Shown here: piece by piece, positions 1-12,587 of the stretch
Layout of the letters: every line of letters begins with the position of its first letter
How positions within the stretch are numbered: position 1 is the stretch's first letter
DNA from: Raphanus sativus
Taxonomy: Eukaryota; Streptophyta; Magnoliopsida; Brassicales; Brassicaceae
Direction of reading: 5' to 3'
Length of the DNA: 64,000 nucleotides
NCBI RefSeq assembly: GCF_000801105.2
Contig: NC_079515.1
Location: 38,945,920-39,009,919 of the forward strand
Notes under the pieces: model-generated
The model's database searches: none
Told to the model about the DNA's origin: nothing
The model's input: the letters and a program-made list of their open reading frames with translations, nothing else
Made by a program: the position numbers and the translations under genes

Positions 1-545
1 ATAACAAAAAAAAACATAACTTGTTCCGAGAACTTCATTAATCAACATCTATCAGCATCATCCATAATTTATATTGAACACATTGATTATGTTTGTTATT
101 TGTAATTTAATTGGTTAGTTCAAATTAGAACAAGAAATTTGTAGTTAGTCCTACAAAACTAGTGCAAGTATTCAAAATTAAATTTTATAACTGATTCCTT
201 GAATAGATAAAATTGTCAAATGACTCAATTTTTCTATAATATGCTCAAAACAAAGATAAAATTAACAAACTTAATAAATTAAAAAAAATATTATACATAA
301 CACAACAGAAGTTTGAAAGAAATATAAAAATATATTCTATTAAAAAGATAATAAAGATTTAGTGGTAAAATTGATGATAATTTGATGATTTAGTGGTTGC
401 CAAAAAATGAAATAAAATTCAAATTAAAGAAACTTGTTTGGTGTAAAGTTAAACTTGACTATTTGGCTTCCTTAAATTAAAGAAATTATCATCAATTACT
501 GAGTTTCAATAAAAAAAATGTTTATTTCTTGTCAGTTATATACTA
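1..545. other. AT-rich intergenic sequence
   Basis: No convincing coding sequence, RNA gene or element termini seen. The stretch is AT-rich with short A and T runs, as expected for a plant distal promoter or intergenic spacer upstream of the ribosomal-protein-like gene that follows. Confidence 0.6.
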
Positions 546-551
546 TTGAGC

Positions 552-711
552 GTAGCCCATATACAGAAAAATATAACTGAGAATCCAATGAGAACATTCG
601 ATATAGTTGAGAATCTATTGGGCTTTAGCCTATATAAAGAAAATATAACTCAGAATCCAATGAGAGGAACATTCTACATAGTTGAGATTCTATTGGGCTT
701 AAGCCCATATA
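552..711 (+). repeat. Two-copy tandem promoter repeat with GGGCTT/AAGCCC boxes
   Basis: Two imperfect copies of a unit of about 75 bp lie in tandem (about 552-629 and 630-711). Both contain aatccaatgaga, then acattc, then a tagttgag(a/t)tctattgggctt block. The second ends in gggcttaagcccat. GGGCTT/AAGCCC elements (site II-like) are common in promoters of plant ribosomal protein genes, and these lie 270-430 bp before the L7/L12-like reading frame. A duplicated promoter module is the simplest reading; a small TE relic is possible. Confidence 0.55.
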
Positions 712-980
712 TCGAAATGTTTCACTCTAAACCATCTCAGTCTCATCTCTTCTTCTTCACCTGCACCATCACCTCTCTGGCCCGGTTCAGTCTTTCTCAT
801 CTTCATAGCTCTCATTATTACATTATATTGTCTATGGCTCATGGATCCTACTGTTTGATTTTGGTACGAACTTGCAGGGTTTTGGTTGGATCATTCGTTT
901 TGTTATTTTGGACCTCTTTGCCTTGATCAGTGACATCATCTAGTAACACCCACGATCTAAAGTTATCATTTTCTGAACAC

Positions 981-1535
981 ATGAGAGTTGCTGTCCTGTC
1001 AAGACTTTGGAGATTAATAAACGATCTTGTTTCATGTCTTTTTTGTATGATAGACAGAGTAATAATAGGTTATACCAAAAGTAAACTGGTCTATGCAATG
1101 CAAGTACGTTTCTTGCAGCAAGATTCTTTGTCTAAACCCAAGAAATACGAGTACCCATTAGTTTATGATCCGTATGGCTATAGACCCCAGCCTTCAAGCA
1201 AGATCATGGAGATAGCTGAGCGTATAGCTGCATTGTCTCCACAAAAGAGGAAAGGAATCAGTCCTGCACTCAACGAACACCTGGGGCTTCCTAAACAGCA
1301 GATGATTTCGACTCAAGGGATGAGTATGGGAGCGAAACAAGAAGCTGGAACGGGAAAAACAGAGGAGGAGAAGGAGGAGAAGACGGTGTTTGATGTGAAG
1401 CTGGAGAAGTTTGATACAGCTGCAAAGATCAAAGTGATAAAAGAAGTGAGAGCGTTCACGAGTTCTGGTCTCAAGGAAGCGAAAGAGCTTGTGGAGAAAG
1501 TACCGGTGGTGATTAGACAAGGTCTGACGAAGTGA
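981..1535 (+). pseudogene. Ribosomal protein L7/L12-like (mitochondrial type), C-terminally truncated
   Basis: The frame from the ATG at 981 gives 184 residues. From the internal Met at 1098 (MQVRFLQQ) it matches plant mitochondrial-type L7/L12 proteins (At3g06040/At1g70190 group): a KPKKYEYP segment, [16 protein letters not shown] (stalk-dimerisation helix), an acidic-lysine linker, then the C-terminal domain with [20 protein letters not shown] and [12 protein letters not shown]. The family continues for about 20 residues after GLTK (a KEEA...KAVGG helix), but here a TGA stops it at 1533-1535. The 14-mer gcgttcacgagttc occurs inside the gene (1452-1465) and again just past the stop (1538-1551), so a local rearrangement probably replaced the true 3' end. 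The N-terminus before MQVRF is unlike the usual targeting peptide. Either a pseudogene or a shortened protein lacking part of the factor-binding domain. L7/L12 forms the ribosomal stalk that recruits translation factors. Confidence 0.65.
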
Positions 1536-1890
1536 CGGCGTTCACGAGTTCATATCTTTTAAATAATTTATGCGAGTTTGGGTAATTATTCGGTTCTCGA
1601 TTTAGTTTCGGTTTTTGGATAATATGCCTAGACTTATCCATAACAGAACGACCACGTATAAGGATGATAGGATCCTCAACGAACTAGTTAGTTAGTTAAA
1701 AGGCCTTGAACGTTTGGCGCTACGTCAATGTCTAACGGACAAGAAAATCACAACACAATCATAACACAATTCTCAAGCGTAAAGCTACGTAACCATCTTC
1801 TAACCCTCCTCCTCTACATCAATATAAAAGCGCCATTCATCGCCAGAAACGAAACAATCATCATCAGAGAGAGTTGTTCAATCAGTTTGA

Positions 1891-2598
1891 ATGGCGAGTT
1901 ACAAGCTTCTCCTTCTGTCCTTCGTTCTTCTCTTCCTCGTTCACCATGTGCTTAGCGACGACGACATTGGTAAACTTTATCTCTCTTCCATCATCTTCTT
2001 GTTCAAGTACTCTTGATATATTCAGTGTGTGATGTACGTACTTTCCTAACCCTTGATTTTGAGATTGTGATATGCAGATGAAGAAGACGTTCTTTTCATA
2101 GGCATCAACAGCTACAGAACGTCACAGAATCTCAAAGCTTTAAACAACAACGAGAACGCAGAGTGTCTAGCCGACGAAATCGCTGATCAACTCAAGTACA
2201 AGCCATGCACCAACGACACTGGCTCAGCCGCAGTACCTGGAACCGAGCCACAGTTCGCAGACTACCCTAATCTTCTTGCTAAATGCCACTTAAGCGTCTC
2301 TGACACAAGGGACGGCTTGATCATGCCTGCATGTGTTCCTTTCTTAGAGTCGAGCTTAAGCCTCGTCCTCACAAACTACACCAAGTCAAAATACTCGTCG
2401 AGTTTGAATGATTCTAAGTTTACAGGGATGGGTATTGGTAAAGAAGATGATTGGATCGTTGTGGTTCTCACTACCAACACACCGCAAGGAAGCTTCTCTG
2501 CAGCTACTAAAGTGGATTCTAGTGGCTTTACCTTTGCTATTGGCTTCTTTAACTATGTGCTTGTTTTCATCTTCTCATTTTGTTTCTTCCTTTGCTGA
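1891..2598 (+). CDS. GPI-anchored cell-surface protein, At3g06035/At5g19250 type
   Basis: Two exons, 1891-1969 and 2078-2598 (GT-AG intron), give 199 residues. Residues 1-22 are a signal peptide (MASYKLLLLS... to VLS). The mature part starts DDD and has the family pattern GINSYR, AECLADEIADQ, CTNDTG, VPGTEPQFADYPNLLAKC, MPACVP, LVLTNYT, FTGMGIG and DDWIVVVLTTNTP. Several NxT/NxS sites are present. The C-terminus is a hydrophobic tail without a charged end (FTFAIGFFNYVLVFIFSF...), which is the signal for GPI transfer. The protein should therefore sit on the outer plasma membrane or wall face; the biochemical function of the family is unknown. A TATA-like block (caatataaaagc) lies about 70 bp before the ATG. 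In Arabidopsis the same gene lies next to a FAF gene, as here. Confidence 0.88.
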
Positions 2599-3464
2599 AA
2601 ATATCTATCACATGTTTTCAACTCTTCCTACTATTGTATATCATATCAAAATCATATCTGCTTGTGATATTCACTATTTTTCTTTACATAAACCAAATAT
2701 ATTGTGAAAGTTTTTTTTTCGTTTTCATTTCAGTGGTTTCTCGATCATGAGATATGTGCTTTTAATTTTAGAAATTTCATTTATAACTGGATATGCAAAG
2801 TTTTATTACAAAAAGTTACTATGATTTAAATAAAACTATTAAACTTAAATCACTCATAAAAAGGTTTAAGAAACTGAATTGTTTTCATTTTCTGAAAGGA
2901 TAAATATTGATAATGTATGTACTAACAATATATTATGAAATGATAAATATCGATAATGTATGTACTAACAAAATATATGATTACTAGGATAATAAAAATA
3001 TTATGAAATGATAAATATCGATGATGTATGTACTAACAATACATATGATTTGGTAACTAGGATTGAAGCACTATACATATGTTATACTAAAATTAACAAG
3101 AAATATATAGTCGTATGCAGAGATATGATACACACTATACAGAGATATGAATGGTGTTTCTTCATAAGGAAATATACAAATGCTATAAAAACCTAAAAAT
3201 AGAAATAACACATCCAAGATGGATCTAACGTGTTTGCCTCTCTTCTCTTTTACATGACACTAGGTGATTCTCAGTGCCTATGCACAGATAAACATTTATA
3301 ATATAAAAAATTATAATAATTGTTTAAAATATTTTACTTTAGTTTTATTTATAATACACATGTGGGTTATAGGTTGAATCTGTTTTCGTTGCCAACAAAA
3401 ATAAAATACAGAAAAATAAGTAAAAGATATTTTGATTATTTTATGTTATTATCTTAATTAAACA
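2599..3464. other. Intergenic, AT-rich, with 3' region of the GPI-protein gene
   Basis: The first 100-200 bp probably contain the 3' UTR and polyadenylation signals of the upstream gene. The rest is AT-rich and non-coding, apart from the short direct repeats listed separately. Confidence 0.6.
2899..3065 (+). repeat. Three-copy short direct repeat
   Basis: A segment reading gataaatat(t/c)gat(a/g)atgtatgtactaacaa occurs three times (about 2899-2932, 2941-2973 and 3008-3041), with attatgaaat before the second and third copies and a repeated tatatgatt..actagga tail. This is local tandem amplification with no sign of coding. Confidence 0.7.
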
Positions 3465-3778
3465 CTAGATTTTGACCCGCGCTTCGAAAGCGCGGGTACT
3501 ATTTTCATTTTTATAAAATATATTATATGTTTGTAGTTATTGAATGTATTTATCTTAGTGAAACTTTCTTTATAATAAATTCGACACATAAAGTGTCTCT
3601 GATAAACTATGTGTTTCTCTGGCTTTGTTTTATTCTCTATCCAATCAACATATTTATTTGACTTATTGTTAAAATAAATAATTTTAGAACGCAACTGTAC
3701 AATACTTTTACATTGATGTTTTGGTTAAACAATGTGACATATTTCTATATTAATTAAATATTTACATTGTAATTTAAA

Positions 3779-3813
3779 CTAAATTTTGACCCGCACGGGC
3801 CCGTGCGGGTGTA
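3779..3813 (-). mobile_element. Second Helitron 3' terminus (TTAG variant)
   Basis: On the minus strand, a perfect GC-rich palindrome (ACCCGCACGGGCCCGTGCGGGT) is followed by CAAAATTTAG then T. This matches the Helitron 3' structure except that CTAG has become TTAG. It lies 314 bp inside the outer end at 3465. Confidence 0.6.
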
Positions 3814-4370
3814 TATTTCAAAAATATATTGCTATTTATTTTTCATGTCAATATCAAAGCTGCATAAAAAATTCAATTCTGAAGAACCGAACCGATCACG
3901 ATCCGAAAGAGTAATACCAAACCCGAACCAAAATTGATTAAATATCTAAATTATTCAAAATTTTGATATTTAAACAACTGAAACCATAACCAATTCGGAC
4001 CAAAGTATTTTGGATATAAAAATGTATCCGAAAAAGATTTATATACTTATATATATATATATATTAATTATTTTTAGTTTTAATGTATATAAAACATCCA
4101 AAATATATATGATAATTTTAGGTTGGTTTAAATTTTGAAATATATAAAATAGTCAAATATATCTAACATAGTTGAAGTACACTCAAAACACCAAAAATAT
4201 TTAAAATAATTATTGATTTTTGATCTAAAATTTAAACCAAACCAATTTATATGTTAAGTTTAGGTATTCTTACATATGTTATTCAAATTTATATACAATA
4301 TATTATTTTATTTATAGATTTTAAGAAATTCAAAATATTTAATGAATTTTAAAAATAATATATCTGAATA

Positions 4371-4572
4371 TAATTCGAACTGAAATTTAGAAATATCTAA
4401 ATGGGGCTGAAATCTTTGACCTCAGAAACCCAAAACTCAAGCAGATCTGAAACGAACCCGAATGGATACCTGAACGCCCAGCCCTAGTCATAATTCGAAC
4501 TGAAATTTAGAAATATATGAATGGAGCTGAAATCTTTGACCCTGAAAATCCGAAACTCAAACAAATCCGAAA
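4371..4572 (+). repeat. 120-bp tandem duplication with hAT-MITE-like end motif
   Basis: The segment starting aattcgaactgaaatttag at 4372 recurs at 4492, an exact 120-bp spacing, with about 70 bp well matched. At the junction is gaacgcccagccctag, the inverse of the CTAGGGCTGGGCGTTC terminus typical of Brassicaceae hAT-type MITEs; the 3880-4490 stretch is also rich in ccgaacc-type motifs seen inside such elements. Probably a decayed MITE nested in the Helitron and partly duplicated. Confidence 0.5.
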
Positions 4573-6094
4573 CTCAAACATGTATCATATATATGTCATC
4601 ATATAATTAATTGTATTGGCCATCATATAAATAATAGAATAGCATTTCGACGTCAAAAAAATGGTCCATCATATAAATAATCATATAAGTAATAGTATTT
4701 TATATATACCATCTTATAAATAATCATATATATTATATTCTTAAAGTTTAATGTGAAATATAAAAACCATAATTTAAGTTGGTATAAAAAATTAATCTTT
4801 TTGTTGTATTTTTCTTATACATATTGAAAACATTTTTTAATAATGGTTATTGGAAAATATTTTAGTAAAAATAAATTTTTGAATATATGCATATTTAAAA
4901 TTAATTTTTGATATAAATAAATTTTAAATTATTATTTTGATTCGAAATATGTATATAAAATTTAAATTTTATTTTTTGATTATTTAGACAAAACAATCTT
5001 TTTAGGTAATTAGATTAGTCCATTTTGTATATTTTAAAACTGATATAGTGAATTTCCAATTTTTATTAATAACATAAGCCATTATTTTTTTATTCTTGAC
5101 GTAATTTTATCCATGTTTCAAAGTTTTCATTTTTTGCATTAGTTTTCTTTGAATTATTATTAATTTTTTGAATTTTTTAAAAAATTGAATTCTTGAAATT
5201 TTTATATTTGACTAAACTAAATAAGGTAATAATACTGTTTTTTAAATTGTTTTATATAATATACTATTTATATTTCAGTTTGTGTTTTTATTTTCACTAT
5301 AAAGAATTGTAAATAAAAAGAATTGTAAATATAGTGACAGAATTGTAAATAAAAAAATATAGAAAGAAAGTTGTTTAATTTATTATGAAAACAATGGCTA
5401 AATGTTTAAATAAAAAGAAATATTAAATATGTTATTTATGTTTCTAAGCAATTCTCATTTGTTATTAATTTAGTGAAAATACAATGGCTAAATATGTAAA
5501 TAAAAGAAAGTACACATCTCTACTATCCATGTTGCCAAACATATTTCATTTATTCTACTATCCTTGTTTCCAAACATCTCCAATGTGTACTTCAACTTTA
5601 ATAATATAGATATGACTATGATATCAAAAATTGGATTGGTTTAAATATTTTAGGTAAACTAAATTTACATTATCATTCTGAAATAAATCATATTTTTTAT
5701 ATTTGAATAATTTTGTTAATTCTATTTATTTAAAAGTTTTTAGCATATATGTAGTTTTAGAAAGAAATGAAGTGTTTCTTGGTTTGAGGTTGTACAACTG
5801 ATAACCAATAAGTTTTAAAAATTTATCAATCTGAATATTTATAAAATTAAATTAAATCTATGTTATTATATATAAATTTTAAGTCATTTTGTAATTTACA
5901 TGTATGACAACTAAATATAAAACAATACTATGTTATTGACTTAATTAAACTTCTGATTTGGAGTATTCGAATCTAGATCAGTTTGATATGTTTAATGATT
6001 GATATGTTTAATGATATATAATCGGTTTTATGATCATTTAGTATATTAATTAGAGACTTTATTAATTATATTTTGGGTGAAATTAGCTCATTTG

Positions 6095-6132
<38 letters not shown>

Positions 6133-7104
6133 TTTGTCAAATTTTATTTTTGAATTCACGTAATATATATAGTCTATATTTAAAATACTTTAAGATGTTT
6201 TCATTTTATATTTATATGATTTTGTGATAAAACAATAAAAACAAAATTAAAATTGAAAAATATTATTAAGAAAAAGGAAATAAAAAATCTTAATGTTGAC
6301 ATATATAAATAATATTTTAAATTTACAAAGATTATGCATGTAACTAATCATTTTTAGAATTCACATGAGAACAGTACATAGGAAAATGATTTCTCAGATA
6401 ATATTATAAAGATATAGTTTGTCATTCATAATAAAAATAAGATGGAGAAAATGAACGAAAGTGTTTAATTCAGTCTTCATTTTTTTGTTGACTTATCTAT
6501 AGTGTTTGGTTGGAATGTTGGATGGTGGGCTGTCAAAGAAAAGCCGAGCAAAACTCAAAGAAAAAACATTAAAGAAGAGAGAAACATGAAGATCTTCTTG
6601 CTTTTATATTTATTGATTTTCCTTACATATCTATTAATAATCAACGTTAAGATTTTGTGCTTTCCTCTTTTTCAGTGTTTGGACCATATTTGATTGAAGT
6701 CTTGACCATTTTGTAGATTACACATAGATATATCCCCAAATCAAAAGAACAGAGAATGACATGTGAAGTTTTCGTGTTTTGTGTACGTTTTCGAGAAGTC
6801 GCTATCTAATGATTTGAGATATATATAGAGCGAGTTAATCCTCTTCCGGATCAATTTTATTTTTGTTTTCTGTGAGTTTTACAGTTTTTTTAAACCCCAG
6901 AGTATATGTGCCGAAGACAAGCAAGCAATCCCCTAACAGGGACAGTACAGACGATTAATCAGGTTGAAAGTTTTATAATGAAGTCTAAAGCATAGTCTCA
7001 TGACTCTCATCTTAGTTCATAGCAAAACTCAAGTTCGAAACTAATTTATTTATTTTTGCCTCAAATTTTCTTTTTTATAACCCAAGAAGTTCTAGTTGAT
7101 TTTT

Positions 7105-7140
7105 GGGGTTAACCTTTTTTTGGTAAAAGGGGTTAACCTT
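7105..7140. mobile_element. Tail-only micro-insertion with 12-bp target duplication
   Basis: ggggttaacctt at 7105-7116 is repeated perfectly at 7129-7140. Between them are 12 bp, tttttggtaaaa. The inverse, TTTTACCAAAAA, equals the last bases of the LINE-like element ending at 17202 (..attttaccaaaa). This suggests an almost fully 5'-truncated retrotransposition. Confidence 0.6.
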
Positions 7141-9165
7141 ATTGCTATAACTGTCAGTAATACACATGATCCTTAAAAAAAATAGTTTATAGAGACTATT
7201 TAAGAAATATATTGTTTCAGAGATTCATATATATGTTTCAGAGGCATAAATTGTTTCTAAGATAGGAATATATTGTTCGATAATGATTAATGATAGAACT
7301 AGATTGATTATATTCCTTGTATTTTTGGTGAAAAAAATTGAAACGGAAAAGAAAATGCAAAATAATATGATATATTCAAAAAAAAAACTAACAAAAATTA
7401 ATCCTTTATCAAAAAAAACTAACAAATATCACTAGTTGTTTTGAAACTAACAAATATTATTAGTTCACGTGGACATAGTCACACAACTCATCAATTTCTT
7501 GAAATCTGATTGGGTCCTATGAACTTTTGCAGTGCATTATCCAAAATAATTTTACAAAATTTAAAAAGTTTTTTTTATATAAAAAGTAGCAAAAAGGCTA
7601 TGCGTTGTGATGACTACTTTTTCCTTTATTTTCCAAACACATTTTATATTCGTGTCCAAGATAATCTCCCGACTTCTTGTGTGTGTGGGAGCAGGGGGTG
7701 TCTTCGTCGGGTTGATCTTGTTTCTTGGTAAAAAAAAGACGGTTATTTTTATTGTTTTAAGAACACCTCTATCTGATCGTGTCTAATCTAAATTAAAGAA
7801 TAAAAACTTTTAACTTTAATTTCTTTTGCTAATGAATCCGTCTAAAATTTTCTGTTGATATGAATGTGAAACAGGCTTATGTAAACTCCGAAACGGATAA
7901 ATATTTGAAGCAAAAGCCGGTCAATCCATTGGGATCATAGCATATATCTCAAATCTAACCGAGGGAACCATTATGTCTCTTATGCATGGTGTTGCCTATA
8001 GCACAACCAACGAGGTCACGTGTCCCTCACTAAAAATTAATTTCCAATAAGTAATTAGCTCAGAATCTTAATTTTCTGTAAGAATTTAGTTTAAATTTTA
8101 CACAAGTGCTTTCAATTAATCTAAATTTTATAAAAGTGTTCCCGATTAAAAGTTGTTTTAGATCTGTTTTTGATATAAATAGGTCATAATGTTGTTTTTA
8201 TAGAATAGATGTAAAGCATTTAAGTTAGAACAAGAGTAGACATGTAGAATTCTTTGATTTTATCTGCTCTACGACACGGGACCGGGGATAACCGAAAATT
8301 AAAACATACAATCTGTGACAAAAATATCTGCCAATGTGATGTAAAAAGGTTAGTATTTCAATTTTTAATAACTTAAGCTAATGTGATGTAAGCTATCAAT
8401 AACGAAAAAGTTAAGATAAATTAAATATTTGGATACCAAACATTATTTCCTCCCCACTAAAAATATAAACACTGTAGTATATGCATGAATATAATCCAAG
8501 TATCTTTAATTTTTGTTTCTACAACTGTGAGTGCCTGTACTAATATACAACAAATCCATTAGATTGCAACCGATAAGTAACCCAACCTTGAGTTACCAAA
8601 TGAGATCTATAACATAGTTTCATTTCGTACAGCTAAAAAAATGGCAATATTAGTTCCAGGGTTTTAAACTCAAAACCAATAAATTTATATTTTGACCCAA
8701 ATTCTCACACCAGACAATCGCAGTTAGTTAATCTTTAACTTTATCGTTTATACATATTATTATAGTTTTTGTGTATCATTGGATGTATCCATCCTAGTGC
8801 TAAATTTTCTACGATATGTTTCAATAATTGAAGTATTGAACTAATTAATAATTTAAATAACCGGTCAAAGAGAGTGACAACCTAAATAATCAAAGGCATT
8901 GCACTATTACTAAAAAAGACAAAATTACATATTTATTTCATTGTTAATTTGAAAGAAAAACATTTACAAGGGCAAGTTGTTTGTTCAGGGAGAAGTGTGG
9001 ATTGATGAGTAAAGGAGACATAATGGGCATATACACTTGTAAGTCCATCCACATTCTTATATTACTCACCAGTCCTTTTGCTCTTCTTAGCCACCAAGAA
9101 AATACCCACTTCTACTTTTCGTGATGTCATTTAGTTCTCCTCTAAAATTCGAGATTGTTGCATTG

Positions 9166-9348
<183 letters not shown>

Positions 9349-10754
9349 TGTATGCATAGTTGTATATCATAAAGTCTGACCTAACTTTGTATTATACCAA
9401 TAGATGATTGCGTCATGAAACATATAAGAGCAGGTTTCTTGGGGCTAATCAATGGATTAGATCGATTTAAAAGGGTCGGCATTAGACATCGCATAAACGT
9501 AAGCATGGCTTTTGCGTTTATATATTCACAATTGGATATAAACTTTGGTGTAGAATTACTTTTTATGAGAGACCACGTTTTAAAAATTAAATGGGAGTTC
9601 AACCGTGCAAGTTCTCAATCATTATGCAGTGAAAATTAGCTCTATGTTGTTTTTTTTGTTCATATAAAAATATTTTTGGGTCTTTTTAGTTGATACAGTC
9701 GATTTTACTGATCAGTCCATTAGCAAAATTCTTTGTGTATTAAAAACATCATTGACAAGCAAACACAGGGTAATTTTTTTAACGTAATATTTCAAAAATT
9801 TCATTTTTTGGTAAAATTCAAATTTCCATTTTACATTCATTTCTATATGGATTGAGTATGTATCGACTTGATATTAGTCTGCGTATCTTGATTTCAAATG
9901 TTATTTATAAAACAACTGCCGTCTTATGTTGTTTCATTCTATACCAATTTAAAATATAAGAGAAATAAATTGTGCAAGTGGATAGACGCCGATCCCATGC
10001 AAACTACTTTGCAGAAAAGGAAACGTTAAGAGGATCGCAACGCATACATCAAATTCAAATTCCACCAAAATAAGATTAAAAGATAAATTAGTTCTTGGGA
10101 TAAAGCATACAGTTGTACAAAATAATGGTAATTTTTTTTTAAATATGCAACAAAGAAGTAGTCGTCATGAAACAAAAAAAAACTATAATTTATAAGTGGA
10201 TTTTTACGTAGCATGCTCCTTACATTAGTTTAATGTTTGATGTAACAAAGACGTAGACAACAACTAAGCAAAAGCCATGCGATATTTGAATGGTTTTGCA
10301 AAGTAAAACACATGCAAGTTGGTAATAACATAGTTTCAAAAAAGTTGGTAACAAATATAATAGTTAGATAGATGTAATCTTATATCTTCTATCTTCCTTA
10401 CTAATTACTAGACGTCTATTTATTAAAAATGAATACAATTCTTTTTGTTAATTATCTTGGTGAATGATAGGTCTAACATTATTCTTCTCGTTTATGAAAT
10501 AAGTATTCTTTCCATTGCAAAGTTGAAAAGGAGGATCGAAAACAAATAAAAAGAAGTAAATACTTTTATGTAAAATACGTGGATTCTACATATATATTCA
10601 CATTAGGTATGGTCTATCTGGTGCAAAATAAAATTAAAAACATTTGGCTAATATTTTTTTTTTTGGGTCAAAAAATCCCTCCATAGATAAAAAAAATCCC
10701 AACATTGGCCAGTATTATGTTCTAACTCTCGACTATAAATCACTCCATAGATAA

Positions 10755-10845
10755 AAAGGAAAAGAAACAAGAAACAAGAAGGAAAAAGGAAAAGAAACAA
10801 GAAATATTTGAGTCTAAATATATTTATTTGAGTCTAAATATCAGA
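10755..10845 (+). repeat. Adjacent short tandem duplications
   Basis: Two nearby duplications: a purine-rich aaaaggaaaagaaacaag block is present twice (about 10755-10774 and 10783-10803), and (t)atttgagtctaaatat is present twice (about 10805-10821 and 10827-10842). No coding signal. Confidence 0.65.
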
Positions 10846-11057
10846 GCAGAGGATATTAAGAATCTCACCAACGAGATGTTCTAGTGGCAAAGAAGTAATT
10901 AGTAGGCACTCCGTCACTCGTATACAATTCTCGTTGAAAAAGATTATTTAACATTTTTTGATAAAGGACAAGGATTATTTACATTACGAGAGTTTTCAAT
11001 AAAAATAATAAAACTATTTTTTTTAGAAAAAATATCGTCTTGATCAAGTTAACTTGT

Positions 11058-11103
11058 AACTATGATTCATTCTATTTTTCAACAAAAAAAACTATGATTC
11101 ATT
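11058..11103. mobile_element. Micro-insertion with 14-bp target duplication
   Basis: aactatgattcatt at 11058-11071 is repeated exactly at 11090-11103. The 18 bp between them, ctatttttcaacaaaaaa, end in an A run, as expected for the tail of a retroposed transcript in plus orientation. Confidence 0.55.
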
Positions 11104-12587
11104 TTCAAATAGGTATAAGTGGCACCTCTTATCTCTCTCTTTTTTTTCTTTGCAACGGCACCTCATCCTTTTAATGTTTTATTCTACCTCTTGTAATTAG
11201 TTTTCTAATAAAGTTAAAAATACTTTGCTTAATAAATTAATTAAATTTAAACGATAACTAAGAAAAAAAAAACAATTGTTTAAAATAACGAATTTTCAAC
11301 CAATAGTCTGTTCATAATGTGGACTGTGGGGTTAAGAGAAGGCTCAGGGGACCAGAGGCGGAGACTCGGAGAGCTTTTGGTTAGATGTGACGTCGTCATT
11401 GTACGGAACAACAGTTCCTTATTTTTTTCGTTTAGTATTTTATCCCATTTTCTATGTATATATTTTATAAGATTTGTATAATACTGTATATGGCCAATTG
11501 TGATGAAAATGAATGCTTCTTAAGATTTTAGACAATGACGAATGAATGGAGTGGAGTCTCTTTTATAGTGTCCAATCATAATACAAAATTAAAGTCTTAG
11601 GAGATATGATCATTAATATTCAACTTCGAGAAGATGAAAACGTGGGGAAAAACAAGAATAGACAGAGGGAAGTGATGTGTGTTCCCATGATGAAGGCAAT
11701 TTCGTGGTACAATCGTTCTGCTCAAATCTTCAGTCTGCCACTTCGTTCGGATCATTTCCTTGAATCTTACCTAACCATATTAAGTGACAGTTCACCATTC
11801 TGCAATCAAAGTGCTTCCGCCCCATTTTGTCTACTCTATTTATTTCACAAATAATATCATTTAAAAAGTTTTTTAATTACATATATTAAAAAAATACTTT
11901 ACTCGTTGTTCACATATTAAACATTTTCTCTTTATTTAATTCAATAAAAATAGAGTTAAACTAATTTTTACTTAAAATTTTATATTGAATATATAAAACG
12001 ATATTATTTAATTATGAAACAGAAACAAACTCTATAACACGGAAATAGTATAATTTTTCTTCATCCAAATTCAGATTCATTTTATGATATTCGCCGAGTT
12101 AAGTAACTACTAATTGGTTTTTGCTTCTCTTAATCTTTAAAGTTTGGGTTTTCAGTAAATCTCTCTAACTTTGTTTTATGGGTAATCCCGTTACCTGATT
12201 TTGTTATTGTTGTCTCTTTTTCTTTATTTAATATAAGTATCATAAAGTAAAATAAACATAAAAAGTATTATTTGGGTTTTGTTATATCTTTTATTACACA
12301 TGGATTTATTTACAAGTTAGTTGAAAAAACATATTTTTTTAATATGAACATCATATATTAACATACTGTAAAACAACCTCAAATAGTTATGTATTAAATC
12401 AATAACCAAGGTCGTTGACAAAATAAAACTAAAAACCAAGGTCTTTTGTCGGTAATCCAGGATTTAATACCATCTCTAAACATAGAGAGTGATAAAAAAA
12501 CGGTTGTTAATTATACAAAACGAAAACACAGTGCAAGGAAAAAAGTTTGTGAAACTGTGATCACAGAGAGATCAGAAATATTATTTT

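Larger units (their letters stand above)
3465..5610 (-). mobile_element. Non-autonomous Helitron (about 2.1 kb), minus orientation
   Basis: On the minus strand the 5' end at 5610 begins TCTATATTATTAAAG, preceded by A. The 3' end at 3465 is a GC-rich hairpin (ACCCGCGC..GCGCGGGT) followed by CAAAATCTAG, with T as the next base. This is the canonical A-TC...hairpin-CTRR-T Helitron structure. No Rep/helicase coding is visible, so it is non-autonomous. A second hairpin end (CCCGCACGGGCCCGTGCGGGT followed by AAAATTTAG) lies inside at about 3779-3812, so either the element has two alternative 3' ends or a second Helitron end is nested. Confidence 0.75.

Noticed and set aside
546..926. 126-codon open frame before the L7/L12-like gene
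   Set aside because: It is the translation of the tandem promoter repeat and leader; the repeat shows at DNA level and the protein has no meaning.
1194..1520. Open frame antisense to the L7/L12-like gene
   Set aside because: Shadow of the purine-rich coding strand.
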